Source of the DNA: Pohlia nutans
Lineage: Eukaryota > Streptophyta > Bryopsida > Bryales > Mniaceae
Reading direction: 5' to 3'
Length of the DNA stretch: 64,000 bases
Assembly: GCA_022496805.1 (NCBI GenBank)
Contig: CM040094.1
Location: 4,177,501 to 4,241,500, forward strand
The number at the start of each line of letters is the position of its first letter. Positions within the stretch are counted from its first letter, which is position 1. The translations under genes were made by a program, and so were the position numbers. A model generated the notes under the pieces. The model was given only the letters and a program-made list of their open reading frames with translations, did not search any database and was not told the origin of the DNA. Positions 23,357-35,694 of this stretch are shown piece by piece.

Positions 23357-24784
23357 ATAGTTTGTTGAGCCTTTAAGTTGCTTAGTGCACCCTATTTGTG
23401 TCATAATTTCAGTTGCACCCTCTTGAAAATGTAACGAAGGTTCAAAAAAATGATAAATGTGAAAAATTACAATACAAATTCATAGCAAGTGGAAGCCCAA
23501 AATGGCCATAGTGCCAGACAATTTAGCATGGACATTAATGAACAATGTTTGTGCAAAGGCAAGTAAGTGGCATGAATGGGTGCCTTTGCAGTTGTCACAA
23601 ATAGTCAAGTATCCCATGCAGGGTGCCCTACGTTAACTTGGATTAAATCGGAGACAAGAAATGAAAACAAAATGTAGTGCAAAATGGCCATTTTTTGACA
23701 AGTTTGGGTGTTAAATGGATGGTAATAGGTACTTCCACCTTATTGGGTGGGCAGGAAATTGACGCGGAACGTGTGCGAGAATCTACTCCTTTTTGGGGGG
23801 TAGTTGGGGACTTGAATCTTTCTCTCTTTAGTGGTTGCCAGGCCATGCCTTTACATCATCAAATTAAATTCCCAAAAGAAACATCCACTTCCAAAACCAA
23901 TTCGCATGACATGGGGCGTGACATTTTGTTTGAAATTCGAGCCAGCTTGTGAATTAGAACTTGTATTGACTTTGTAGGATGGTTGCTATAGTCAAACATG
24001 ATCACCTAACTCTGTCTAACAAAACTTTAGAAATACGGTGTCCAAGGGGGGCAGTGAGTGATTGAATCACAGTTGAATAAATTTGACATTCGAATTTCCT
24101 TGAAGAGAAAATATTAAAAAATATAGAAATTCACCTAACCCCCAGCTGAAAGTTGTGGCTTTTTCTATTCATTTTTGCAATGAAAACTTGCTTTCATTTG
24201 TAAAAAGGTTGTACTCTCTCACTCTTTGAGCAAATTGGCCGGCCCGGCAAAATGCAAAAAATTAATGACATTCTTGTCAAATGGTGTAGGAACAGTGGCG
24301 GTTTGCTTTCAAGTCAGTTGGTCCCTCCTGAGTTGGTCAGGCAGATAGATGAGGAATTATTGCATCATGTTTTATGTTTTATGTTTTATTTTTATTTTTA
24401 TGTTTTTTATATTTAGTATAATTTATTTTAATAACGGCAAACCGCAATCTCTGAAAGGACATGCAATTTTTCTCATTTTTGAGGGTCATTTTCACAACTT
24501 TTCTTTCGTTTTTTTGAGATATTTGTTTTCTACATCAGTGTGCATCAAAATGAAAAAAAATATGTAATTTGATCAAATTAGCAATTTTGTTCATTATTAC
24601 AAAGTAGGTCATCAAAAATTTCTCAAGAGATCATTTTTGAGTTTTCCGCAATTTGAATGATAAGACGAATCTAAAATTCGAAACTTAAAAGACCCAAAGA
24701 AAAAAACATTCATTTGACACACTTTGGAAAAAACAAAAAACATGATTAAACAAAACCTTTTGGAATTACTGTATGTATGGTTAA

Positions 24785-25009
24785 CCCTTAAAGGGATGTT
24801 GGGGATAGTATATACGTTGACGTATAATTGACATTTGTTGTCGATAGAAAGTTTCAAATTGAGGTCCCAATCGCTCATTAAAATCATGTGGACCTGAATT
24901 TTAACTTCACTTTTTATCTTAAACCTATAGGAGGTGTAGAACTATGCCAAATGTAGTGAAGTATTGGTGTATTATACTGGTCGGAAAGGGCTCTCTAGAC
25001 CTTTAAGGG
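24785..25009. mobile_element. MITE family D, copy 2, 225 bp
   Basis: Flanked by TTAA on both sides (24781-24784, 25010-25013). Ends CCCTTAAAGGGATGTTGGGG and CTCTAGACCTTTAAGGG. Identical length to the copy in the PTAC14 intron at 13383-13607, with clear internal similarity (GGGGATAGTATATACGTTG). Confidence 0.7.
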
Positions 25010-25013
25010 TTAA

Positions 25014-25654
25014 AGTTTAGTTGATTTTAGGATATCTCACCCTTTGTGGAAAAACTAAATTGGTTAAACTGAATAGAATTTGGGGTAGCTTTCCTAAATT
25101 ACTCAAAAATCGAGTTTTATCGTTTTACTACGTTCGATAATATAGGGTCCATAATAACTATTTTAAACCTATTTGCTTTTTCCATGGAGGCAATTTGGAT
25201 TGGATGAGAACTTGTCAAAATGGATGAATGTACCCACACCACACAGTATGTGGTGGTATGAGTGTAATGAATGTTTATGACGACGGACTACTACGGTAGA
25301 TTTACAATCACATTTTTGGGGCTCGTGTGAATGCGGTGGATGACAGAGTGTAGCTGCCATCACTGATGAGCGAGTGAGTGAGAAGTACATGAAGGAACTT
25401 TCAAGGCAGCACGATAGTGTTCCATACTACTTCCATGCCGGTCATACCAAAAGTGTGTGCACGGCCCGTACTTGGAGGTGGACGCCATGATCAGTGCGAG
25501 CTCCAGCCCATAGGTATGTGGACCCGGGACTTTTTATTTTGTTTTGCCGTTTTTCATATTTTGAGAAAGTAGCGCTAGCTAAACGAATATTTTAGCACTT
25601 TTTATGTAGAGTTGGATGAAACAGTCATAAATACATGAGAAATTGTTTTAACCC
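25014..25654. other. Spacer, no gene seen
   Basis: Mixed-composition sequence without a convincing open frame. The frame at 25169-25390 (-) has no recognisable motif. I see no RNA gene or repeat structure. Confidence 0.4.
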
Positions 25655-25658
25655 TTAA

Positions 25659-26759
25659 CCCCTAAGCTTTCAAGAGACCGTTTTTTGGTCGAAACGGGCT
25701 CCCTAAAACAAAAAATATACAAATATAAATATAAATAAAAGTATTTTAAAATACCCTACGTCGTGGTCAGTTTTGACATTAATTAATTGCTTATTGTCTA
25801 AAAGTGCCACATGTCATTTTGTGATTGGTTTATGGGGACCTCTCAAAATATGATGTGGAAATTAGATTTCGACACAATATTGTCCCAATCTGACCCTCAC
25901 ATACGGTACTACATCAAGTCTACTTTCCAACTCACTTATAATTATGTCAACCCTTAAGTGCACCCAACCTTTTCCTATACAATTCAATGTTCCTATACAA
26001 CTTGGCGGTACCAGAGGAGAAAGTGTCCATAAATGTTGTGATTTTTTTAGGCAATTGATCTAGTGGCAACACATACTCCCAAATTTTCTTAAGATTTGTG
26101 GAGCCGGGAATCTTTGCCCAAAAATACTTGTACATATTCCCCTTGCCAATGCACTCCTGCAATTCAATACGTGTATATCCGAACATTCTCAGGCACAAAA
26201 TCTCCATTGTGCAACATTATTTTTTGAGACACGTATCATTTGAAAGTGCTAAACATCTTCTTCCATGTAATGTAATTTTTCTTGACCAAAGCAATGCCCA
26301 CATTTTACAAGATGGTCATGTATAAACAGTGCAAACCGGTTTGGTCCATGGTGCACTTAAGGGTTAAACTCCATTGGGGAGAATTTTTCAAAGTGGATCA
26401 CCTCAACATTGTCTTAGTGTTATGAAATTTTCTATTTGGAGAAAGTAATGATGTTCCCGTCCATAGTTCTTTTGCTTTTTTTGAAGTTTACAATTGGTAA
26501 ACCAATTTTAACTAATCATCCTAAATTTTAAATTCTAAAAGTGAAAATTATAATTTATACTATTTTCCAAAGGTTAATGCTTTTGAATTCATTAAAAATC
26601 TATATTTAAAGTTCTTTTTTTGGAAGTTTGACTATATGAATAACTTGTAGAGATGATGCCCTATATTTTTGTCTATTGAGCCAAACTTCATTAAACATAT
26701 AGAAGGCACGTATTATAATACATTTATGATTTGTCCAATATCCTTTGGGCTTTTAGGAG
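25659..26759. mobile_element. TTAA element family F, copy 1, carrying a nested element
   Basis: Left flank TTAA (25655-25658) and end CCCCTAAGCTTTCAAGAGAC; right end GGGCTTTTAGGAG. The second copy is at 34407-34951: both share ACATCAAGTCTA, GGATCACNTCAACATTGTC and GGCACGTATTA. A different TTAA-type element (25951-26363) is inserted in it. Its right end abuts a family A copy. Confidence 0.65.
25951..26363. mobile_element. Nested TTAA element family G, 413 bp
   Basis: Ends CCCTTAAGTGCACCCAACC and CATGGTGCACTTAAGGG form an inverted repeat. The flanks are TCAA (25947-25950) and TTAA (26364-26367). The sibling host element at 34407-34951 lacks it. A minus-strand open frame at 25947-26207 (86 codons) lies inside, without a recognisable transposase motif. 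Confidence 0.65.
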
Positions 26760-26763
26760 TTAG

Positions 26764-26983
26764 AGGACCAAGAAGCCCGAATATTTTATGTAGCTGCATT
26801 TTTCAAGAGCAAGTTGTTTGCAACCTTCCTTTTGTTCAAATTTATTTGTGTTTTGACCCGCTCATACAATGTTATTCACTGATTCCAGTGATATGAAATT
26901 AGACTCTACCTAAATTATGTTTTTCACAATATAATTGATTGAATTTTTCATTTTGAAACTATGAATCCTTGGTATAATAAGGA
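26764..26983. mobile_element. MITE family A copy between two other TTAA elements
   Basis: Starts AGGACCAAGAAGCCCG directly after family F copy 1 and ends at AATCCTTGGTATAATAAGGA, directly before the TTAA of the next element. The terminal bases are decayed. The interior is standard family A (TTCAAATTTATTTGTGTTTT, TGATATGAAATTAGACTCTA). Confidence 0.6.
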
Positions 26984-26987
26984 TTAA

Positions 26988-27511
26988 CCCTTAAACGTCA
27001 AAAAATCCCCACATGCTTGTTTTGAGAGAATAATCAAGAAAAAGTGGATTTCCTCAACCAAAACTAAAATGGATTGGTGCTTTGGAAAGGTGATGAAAAG
27101 CCAAGGCTAAATATAGAAAATACGCTTGTCTTTAGTAAATTATACATTTTAAGGAAATTGGAAAGAGCGTTGGTGGGGAGGGAGGGGAGGGAGTTGGATA
27201 GCTTGAGATCTTGATGAATACCAGAGTTGCTAGCATTTTTCAACATTTAAAAAAACTAATTGTTATTATTTATATATTTTTTAAAATAAATTAAAAATTG
27301 CACAGCTCACTCCAGAGTCGGATTCTCATTGAATTTTTTAAATTGTTTTTGGATTGACAATGTTCACTCCATTCATTGTTCATAGAGGATTTGAAGAATT
27401 CTCATTGGTTGTTCACTGTCTTTACTCAAGGGGCCACTGTTGAAGGCAACTCTTTTAATTTTTTAAAATTCCTTTGAGGTGCCCGTCTAGGACACTCTTG
27501 ACGTTTAAAGG
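26988..27511. mobile_element. TTAA element family E, 524 bp
   Basis: TTAA at 26984-26987 and 27512-27515. Ends CCCTTAAACGTCAAAAAATC and ACTCTTGACGTTTAAAGG. No transposase frame seen. The left TTAA is shared with, or directly touches, the preceding family A copy. Confidence 0.65.
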
Positions 27512-27515
27512 TTAA

Positions 27516-28525
27516 ATGGATGACAACGAGTCAACTTCACTCTATTGCCGAAGGTCGAGAGGCCGTCGATTTCCACCAATCAAATTGCAAGAAACCATGT
27601 ATTCAGCCTCTCGACCCTTCACACTAGAGGCCAAAGTTCAACGGCTGTCGCTCTCCAAAATGCCTACATGGCAACACTTTTTGACCAAGGCGACGGCCTC
27701 TCGAAAGGAAATTTGGGTCGGATGGACGGGAATGGAAACCCAAACTATGGTCGAGAAACCGTCGATTTCTTTTCCTAATAAAAAATGAAAGCTATATTTT
27801 ATTGCCTATTTTCAGTAGATTTTTTTGGACTCTCAACAAAGTTTGGACTCTCAATCCCACAGCCTCTCAACTTGGACCGCCATAGTGTGAAGCGGCCCTG
27901 AGTTGTTGGCAATAAGCAAATGTGTTTTTTTCTTTCTTTCCAAATTTATCACTTTCTAAATGATAGATTTGCTTTTTGGCTGTATTTTAGCAGCTAATGA
28001 AACTCTGATGTGGACAATGCCTGCCAATGCTCAATCATCTAACTTGCTCAACCTTTAAGTTGCCGATAACTTCTTTTGATCGGTTTACGGTTGGTTGATC
28101 GCCGTGCTTGTAATCACTTCTGAATCATGTCGCCTTTGCCAGCCCACCCGCAGCGGCCAGCGACCCGGGTGGACTTGTGCTGCACGGATCGATCGTGCAA
28201 GCGGAAAATCTCTGGACAAGTCGCTTAGCTGAAAAGTGTCGCTGTAGGAACTCTGTAGCTTGCAGCACAGACATGTCTCTCAAGTGCCCAGATGAGGATA
28301 ATGACAAAATATATGTGGTAGCTTTTCATTTCGGGAAATTGCCCTGTTCACACCCCAGGTAGGCGAAAAAAATTAATTAATTTAAAAAATAGTAAGGCTG
28401 GTCTAATAGATCGTTGCCAAAAATGTATACTGCAATATTGAAAAAAACAACCCTGACCGTGAATGGAGAATACAGTCTTTCCTCAATATGACAATATTAT
28501 TGTTTTGGGCAATACACATGTGACC
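27516..28525. other. Spacer with inverted GC-richer patch, no gene identified
   Basis: 27516-27850 has a motif GTCGAGAGGCCGTCGATTTC that recurs, partly inverted (CGACGGCCTCTCGAAAGG, GTCGAGAAACCGTCGATTTC), which looks like a foldback element around 27545-27780. 28120-28330 is GC-richer, with an open frame on both strands but no motif I recognise. Confidence 0.35.
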
Positions 28526-28793
28526 CGGGGTGTACTGTACTAAACTTGTACAAGTATACGTGAGTGCATAGAAGGTATTGATTTGAACATTGTCGTATGA
28601 CGTAAACATATAATAAACATATTTAGAGCCGAAAATATCATTGTATACTTACATTAAACATATACTTTGGATATAATAGACCAGTATTTTGTAAAGGTTT
28701 TTTTAAACATATAACCCCTCGTATACATGGGGGTTTTTAAACAGGGTCGTGAATGCACGTGATTCTCTAACATAATGTAGAGTACACCCTCCA
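28526..28793. mobile_element. MITE family J, copy 1
   Basis: Starts CGGGGTGTACTGTACTAAAC and ends AATGTAGAGTACACCCTCC. Internal CAAGTATACGTGAGTGCA and GAATGCACGTGATTCTC are shared with the copies at 44524 and 52282. Confidence 0.65.
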
Positions 28794-29384
28794 GGACATG
28801 TGACAAGTCATTTCGGTGACTAATCTATGCCTGCCACTTTGAAGTTAGGGTTTCCCAAACATGCAATAATGTCATAGCCTAGGAGCACATTCTCCTCTTA
28901 GAAATGTTTTCATCAAAAAACAATTTTGGAAAATTTTGACATCTATTTTTAGAATTATTATATGCCGAAAGTGCTACTGGGCTACACTAAAAAGGGACGA
29001 TTGGTTAAATAGTTCGTCTATTTATGCCTCAACGGCATGGAGACAACTGCCATATTATACACACGGTAAGTGGCATTACACGCTGATAGAAGACAAATTT
29101 ACAACTTTTAAAATAAAAGCTAAAATGTGTTGGGTAACTTGTGAAAGCAAATGTAATAGATGTTGAGCTCAGGGTAAAATAAAAGCTAGATGGTTGGATA
29201 AAGCTAAGTGTAGGCTACAATAAAGAGTATTACATTAGTAAATTTATAATTTTAAATAAGTAAATTTAGAACAAGATCCAAAATATGAAGTAAAGTGAAT
29301 CACAACATTTCTTATTGCATTAAAATGCATTGTATGTGTTGAGACTTTACCTTATGGAAAAGGGAGTTACCTACTTGAGATTCC
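28794..29384. other. Spacer, no gene seen
   Basis: AT-rich spacer. The open frame at 28936-29166 (+) has no recognisable domain. Nothing else is supported. Confidence 0.4.
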
Positions 29385-29733
29385 ACTACACTAAATAGGT
29401 AGATTAGTGTTAGATGAAGATTAGTGTTAGAGCCAATAGTTACCCAAAACACTAAATGTCACTTGAAATTACAATTAGTGTTAAGATAAAATTCCTACTA
29501 TATTACATTTTTTATGAGGCTCTCATATTGGCTACCTTCAATTCTTCATTTGAAGATTTACAAAAAAAGGTCATCTAACACTAAATGCGCTTTTGTAGAT
29601 ATTCGAAGTTACTAATTGGTACAAATAGTGTTAGAGTTGACATTTAGTGTTCTAACACTATGAAGACAATTGACATTTAGTGTTTTCGTCGACTATTAGT
29701 GTTTCCAACACTAATCTACCTATTTAGTGTAGT
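29385..29733. mobile_element. TIR element with TAGTGTT arrays, 349 bp
   Basis: Ends ACTACACTAAATAGGTAGAT and ATCTACCTATTTAGTGTAGT are perfect inverse complements. The subterminal regions contain many TTAGTGTT (left and right) and AACACTAA units, as expected for transposase-binding repeats of CACTA-type or similar elements. Flanking bases do not show a clear target duplication, so the superfamily is uncertain. Confidence 0.6.
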
Positions 29734-31816
29734 AGAAATCATGACTGCATAGATGATAGAAAAGACCCATGAGAAGACCTCAGTAACTCCACATGATGAA
29801 CTTGACCAATTGTGAGTTTTTTTAGGCACACTTCTCTTGTCTACGCGGCCAATCCATAAAGTATGAATTTGTTTTGTTCCAATGGCCCTTTGTCTGGTGG
29901 GCACTGAGTCAGTGACATTACAAATAAACACTTTATTCACGCCGGCCTCGAAAGAGGACCAAAGTTTCTATCTATGCGGCTAGCGTTTCTACTATCGTAG
30001 TGTTCACACTCTAAAACTGAAGCAGCGTTTCTACTATCGTAGTGTTCACACTCTAAAACTGAAGCAGCGTTTCTACTGCTGTAGTCGCTCTGCATTCTGA
30101 ATGGATAACTTTCATGTTTCAGTTTAAATTTTGTTTCCTTGATAAATGTTGTACTTTCAGAACAGCTTCATTCGGCACAAGATGACAAGAGTTGAATTGT
30201 ATTTAAATGATGGGAAATCAAAAAGCCACACACTTTGTTGCATTTGGTTGGAAACAAAATGTTTCCTTTTTCGTGTGAAGAACAAAATGTTTCCATTTGG
30301 CGTAAAGAACAAACCGAAAATAAAATGATACAAAATATCAATCCAGTACACTCATAATTCTTTATATCACATTTTTGGCAACCATTGCAACTCACTTCAG
30401 AACATGACACGTGGAGATTTTTTTCAATCGTATAAGATGTATCTTTATACATTACACTTTTATATATGTTATGTCGTATGGACATGTGGAGACTTTTGTA
30501 ATCACTCTTTATATCAAGCCATTGTAACTCACTTTACAACATGACATGCGGAGATATTTTACTCATACATGCACACAACATCCAATTTTGCATGTTGATA
30601 TGAGAATTCGAGACTCGAGAGTGTGATAAAAAGAGAGTTTAAAGCATGTAAAATTTTCATTTATCATTGAGTTGGAAACATAGGGTACGTTGTTGGTAGT
30701 GTAGCATACTTTGGGCAGAATTGTACCAGTGTACCCTCTGAGTATGATTGAAAGTCAATCAGTTGAGTTGGTCGCAAAAAAATTTGTAATTTCAAATCAA
30801 GAAGCGACTTGATAAAACTCACACTTCTGTAGTCGGCCACGAGGTTCTTTAGCTCTCTTCTCTATCACACCTCATAATCTGTCCACTTTTCTCAAATTAT
30901 TGTAGCAGATTCTCAAATCATGACAAGTTCACATCGTCGTTAACTAAAAAATTTGGGTGGTGCGACACTGTTGAAGTGTTTACACTGCTATTGTTGAAAA
31001 AGGTGGACTCCACTGGAGTTATCCGTAAAGCAAAGGTGCTGGCCGGAGTTTGCAGCCTTCAAATAGTATTTTTTGTACTTGTCAGTTACAAACCACCAAA
31101 CACTTGCTTTGGGTGAGCATGAGGGTTGGTGTGGGGGCATATATGAATTCCCTCTTGGAAACTTAAGTGCAGTATGGAGGAGCTTCTCCTGCATTAGTGA
31201 GGTGTAAGGTTCAAATCTCCTTAAAAATCAAAGTCTTGTAATTGGTAAAAAAAAAGAAGAGTTAAAACTCATTTTCACTGCCTTTCAAGCTAAAAAAATA
31301 GTTATGCCCTGTCTTTCCTCTTGGGGAAATATTTTATCTCTACTTTATGAATACCTCTACTAACTGCTAAATAACCTTATGTTATGTCATTTAGAGTACA
31401 AAATAATTTTGAATAACCATTAGTTATTAATGCTAATATTAATATCATTTTGATAACAAATTATTTCACCACAAGGAAAATGAATTATGTTTGATCTACA
31501 TCAGCAATGTTGCCCTTTTGCAATAGGTCTCCAAGCATAATATTCTATAGTTACTTCATCTGCCATGCACCCTCAAAAGTTGGTTCAATTCTGAACCTAA
31601 ATTTTGATTCTTTGTCTTGTTACAAACTTAAGGTGAATGTACTCAAGACCTCTTAGAATATTGCCACCGAATCTCTTAAATAGACTTGTTATGTGTAAAT
31701 GACGCAACTTTAATTCTACTTGTGCCGCTCTGCAAACCTATCAACAGACAAAAGTAGCCTAACCCAATAAAAGTAGCCTAACCCAACAAGTTTAGATTAA
31801 GTTTATTGTTCATTAA
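29734..31816. other. Spacer with a minisatellite and a SINE-like patch
   Basis: Besides the minisatellite (29982-30090) there is a diverged direct repeat: ACTCACTTNANAACATGAC occurs near 30390 and near 30528. At 31150-31255 a GGTTCAAATCTCC string followed by an A-rich stretch resembles the B box and tail of a tRNA-derived SINE; the A box is not clear. No gene is supported. Confidence 0.35.
29982..30090. repeat. 42-bp minisatellite, 2.5 copies
   Basis: The unit AGCGTTTCTACTATCGTAGT plus 22 more bases repeats at 29982, 30024 and 30066. The first two copies are identical; the third diverges after CTACTGCTGTAG. Each unit contains the palindrome CTAC-TATC-GTAG. Confidence 0.75.
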
Positions 31817-32352
31817 CCCCTAAAGGACCAATCAACCATATTATGCTTGTTTTTTGGTCAAACGCCCCAAAAATCAAGTGTTTTAACTTTATTGTAGTTG
31901 GTGTTTTCATTAGATGTTTAAGTTAAGTTATGATACATCTTTTGACCGTTGGGATTGGAGAATAGACTTCACTTGAAGATTTTCCACCATCGAGAAATTT
32001 GAATTTTGAGTGTCCAAAATAGAAAGGGATTTCTAAAGATGCTCCTATCATAGGTCTCTTTTCATTTCTTCACTTTCAGTTTTTTACTCCTTGTAAATAT
32101 AACTTTTATCTACCTTAAATATAATTTTTGATATTAAATTTGACAAAAATATATTTAGTTTGAATTTTTCCCTTGTTTACAGAATAAAATTTGTAAATAT
32201 TCAAAATATCTTTGAATCATGTTGAAAATTTTGCCATACCTTCATAATGTTAATGAATATCTATGAAAAATTATAAATCATACAATGTGATATTTCACGT
32301 ATGCAAATTATAGTGCTTTGACTTTTACGAAAGAGTTGAGGACCTTTAGGGG
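31817..32352. mobile_element. TTAA element family B, copy 2, 536 bp
   Basis: Flanked by TTAA on both sides (31813-31816, 32353-32356). Ends CCCCTAAAGGACCAATCAAC and TGAGGACCTTTAGGGG. Inverted relative to the copy at 20397-20932 and equal in length, so the two can pair as an inverted repeat about 11 kb apart. Confidence 0.75.
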
Positions 32353-32480
32353 TTAAGGTTTTTAATGGTCTTTCAAGGAATGTGCAGCTGAACAATGTAG
32401 TCCCTTTCTATGCCTAAAGTTCCAGAATTCAATCATCATTCAAGTAATATGCAAAGAATCTAGTCTTTTTCTTTGTTTAA

Positions 32481-33387
32481 CCCCTAAAGGACCATGCTCA
32501 TTCCTAAAATTTTATCACTTTCTCGTGACGCTTTCAGAAAGGCAATTGTATCTCTTGATTGGTATTCATGTAGAAAACTTCACCGTTGAAGTTCATAAAG
32601 GACTTAGTCATGAGACTGTACATTAATTTTCTTAACAATCTACCATATATATTACATGATTATAAGGTTTGATCATAAGTTGATTTTTGAAAATTTTGAA
32701 TAAAACCAACAGGTCATTCATTTCAAACTTTCTTATAAATTTAGAAACCATGATTAGCGTTTGAAAGTTTAGGAGCATACAAAGATGTACTATATCTAGG
32801 TGCCCACAAAAAATGGTGTTCTTAAACTAAATACAACAACAATTATTGATTCTCAAAGATTTATGTTTGGGTGAGGTGACTTGTTGGTGACTTGTTGAGC
32901 CGGTGTTTGTGATCGTTATTAATTTTTACATTGCAATTTTTTTTAAAGAATTCAAATATATATTTGGAATATTCCAAAATATTCCAAAATATGTAGAAAA
33001 GATTCCAATTATTTTGAAAAGATTCCATTTAAAATATATTTAAACATTTTCCGTAATTATTTTATAGTGTTAATGATGCAGTATTGGAAAATATTTTACA
33101 TGCTGGACACTTCTTTTTTTTTACAAATGTGAGGTCCAAGTGTGAAAACGCCCTCCAAGTCATCAACCGCCCTACCTACTATGTCCCAAGTTCACCTACG
33201 TTGACGTTTTAGTTTTTTCCCAATGAATCAATCAACGTAATTGCAAATCTTGAAGTTTTTTTGTGTTCTTGAAACGAACATTTTCAATTCTCTAGTTAAC
33301 ATTGAGTCAAAATTATGAAATCCAAACAAATTATTCAAGTAATGAAATTATTCGTGGACACAATGTGTCCTCCTGGTCCTTTAGGGG
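32481..33387. mobile_element. TTAA element family C, 907 bp
   Basis: Flanked by TTAA on both sides (32477-32480, 33388-33391). Ends CCCCTAAAGGACCATGCTC and TCCTCCTGGTCCTTTAGGGG share the outer 14 bp with families A and B but the interior is unrelated. No transposase frame. Confidence 0.7.
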
Positions 33388-33391
33388 TTAA

Positions 33392-34402
33392 AATTCCACA
33401 CCTTTTTTCGCTATAGTACTCATCTTTGCATGGTGTACATAGAAAATGCATTCCACGTATAGATACTTTTAACCTAAACTACACCCTCAAATTTCCTTAA
33501 ATTTACTTGTGTTTGATATTGAAAATTAGATACTATATGCATGTAGGACTTGTGTATGCATATGCTAATTTTTTTTGCAGGTCGATCATTTGACTAATTA
33601 CTTCACACTTAATGTCTATTTGAAGCCCATTTGTACAGTACACTCATTCTTTGCATTTTAGGCCCAATCATATGTATAGCTAATTTGATAATACATACAA
33701 CAATGTCCAAAAAATACACAGATTTTATAGAACATTTGGGGTTATTCCATCTTTCTATAGCAAAAAATTGGACCAATTTGAATATCCTAATCGTATGTAT
33801 AATTCTTTGTATTCAAAGCTACACCTAGTAAATATGTAAAGTGATAATTGAGGCTTGCATTAAACGAATAGCAATAGTTATATTTACCATGTTATTTCTA
33901 ATGATCCACACTAGTTTCTATTCAAAGTTTGATGACTTTATCTTAAAGAATATCTTGAAGAACACAAATTACTTAACAATCTCGTAGTCAATTTCTTTTA
34001 CTAATGTAGATGACATTAATTTCATTGCTTGAAGCATTTTAACATACATAGGAGTGATTTTTAAGAGCTCTACAAAATTATGAAGAGATTAATGGTTACT
34101 AGACCTAAATCAATTGATATAAATTTTTTAGCACTATACACAAACCTTTTATGCATTTTGAAAGTAGACCATAGACATTTAACGAACCCACCTTTCTACT
34201 ATTTACCCATGATTCAAATATGGTATCTAAATAGATGATTTTTAGTTGGTACTTTAATGGATCTATACAAGAGATGGAAACAAATTCCTAGTTATTTTAA
34301 TACCATCCAAAAGCTACATTCTCCACAATTTATGAGCTAAACGTGCATTGTTAAATATATCAAATTATATGGTGATTTGGGATCGGGTTTGGTACTTTAT
34401 GT
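33392..34402. other. AT-rich spacer, no gene seen
   Basis: AT-rich with only short open frames (for example 33631-33828, +). No motif, RNA gene or clear repeat is visible. Confidence 0.4.
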
Positions 34403-34406
34403 TTAA

Positions 34407-34951
34407 CCTTTGAACTTCCGAGAGACCAGTTTTGGTTGCTACCTGTTTTTAATGGGTGGTATGGAACAAAAAAAGTTTTTGAAAAATTAAAAAATATTTT
34501 AAACTATTACATCAAGTCTATTTTCCAATGCACTTATGATTATGTCAATCTGAGTTAAACTCCAGTGGGGGAATTTTTTCAAAATGGATCACGTCAACAT
34601 TGTCTTAGTGTTATAAAGTTTGCTATCTAAAAAAAGTGACGATGTTTGCTCCATCATTTCTTTTGCTTTATTGAAGTTAATAGATAAATAAATGAACCAA
34701 TTTTAACTAATCACCCGCTAAATGTTAAACTTCAAAAGTGAAAATTATAATTTATACAATTTCTCAAAGGTTAATGCTTTTAAATTCATTAAAAAAATAT
34801 TCAAAGTATTTTTTAGAAGTTTGACCAAATTGATAATTTCTAGAAATGATGCCTTACATTTTGTCTATTGAACCAAAGTTCATCAAACATATGGAAGGCA
34901 CGTATTACAACACATTTATGTTTTGTTTAGTTTCCCTTGAGCTTTTAGCGG
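34407..34951. mobile_element. TTAA element family F, copy 2 (empty site for family G)
   Basis: Flanked by TTAA on both sides (34403-34406, 34952-34955). Ends CCTTTGAACTTCCGAGAGAC and CCCTTGAGCTTTTAGCGG. It aligns with 25659-26759 without the nested family G segment. An open frame at 34846-35145 (+) runs across its right edge and is not taken as a gene. Confidence 0.65.
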
Positions 34952-34955
34952 TTAA

Positions 34956-35694
34956 TTTCTATAATCTACAACAAAAGCTTTTAAATTACATTGAGAATGA
35001 AGCAAAACAATTGAATATTGTGGGTACAAAATTACTAGATCTAGCTTGTAACTTCTATGAGTTAAAGAGTTTAAGTTTCCATTCTTTTGACAAAACAGAC
35101 ACATTAACTCCTAAACGTCACAACGTCCAACAAGTGAACGACTAACAGCCTTCTCACGTTATCATCAATGCTTGGATAAAAGTCATCCAATTTTTTGGAG
35201 ATTCTTCACCAAGTTGTTGTCTTATCTAACGGTTGCATTTAGTCATACTTGATTACATATTTTTCTAAAATTGCAAACGTAGAAGTATGTCAAGTCGTCG
35301 ACCAAGCCAAAATTACATTGACTGTAGTTCAAAAGTGGCCTTGCAAAAATGAGGTCATAGATTTATGAAACACAAAAATTTCAAGAAATCACCATGTTTT
35401 AAAAGAGTATATCATTTCAAATTCATTCCAACAAATTATACTCAAAAATCGTTAAAATTTTGTTTGTAATCAAATTTAGAAGGAATTTTTAATTTTAACT
35501 TTCAAATTTTATAATTAAATATTGGTGATAGTATCAGTGAATTGAATCGTATAGACGGAATCTAAAATTCAGAACCTAAAACTTTAATTTATATATCAAT
35601 TCCACAATATTCTTCCAAATAGTACTTTATGATGATTTTTCTCAAATTATCAATTCCAGGGACACTTTGGTATGTCTACAGGTTAACTTTTGAC
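34956..35694. other. AT-rich spacer, no gene seen
   Basis: No convincing open frame or repeat. A CTCCTAAACGTCACAACGTC string near 35107 resembles a TTAA-element end, but no partner was found. Confidence 0.35.

Larger units (their letters stand above)
20937..24780. other. Gene desert with MITE remnants
   Basis: No gene seen. Recognisable pieces are a family O core near 21240-21350, a copy of the element with GGCCTGATATGGGTACC (21604-21775, also at 42118-42372 and inverted at 40003-40176), a small foldback at 22058-22266, and a family A remnant at 23170-23356. A TTTTGAGGGTCATTTTCACA block occurs at about 22298 and again near 24477. The open frame at 23677-23952 (+) has no recognisable motif. 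Confidence 0.45.

Noticed and set aside
31150..31255. A tRNA gene suggested by GGTTCAAATCTCC
   Set aside because: No acceptor stem, anticodon arm or clear A box could be paired; at most a SINE-like remnant.
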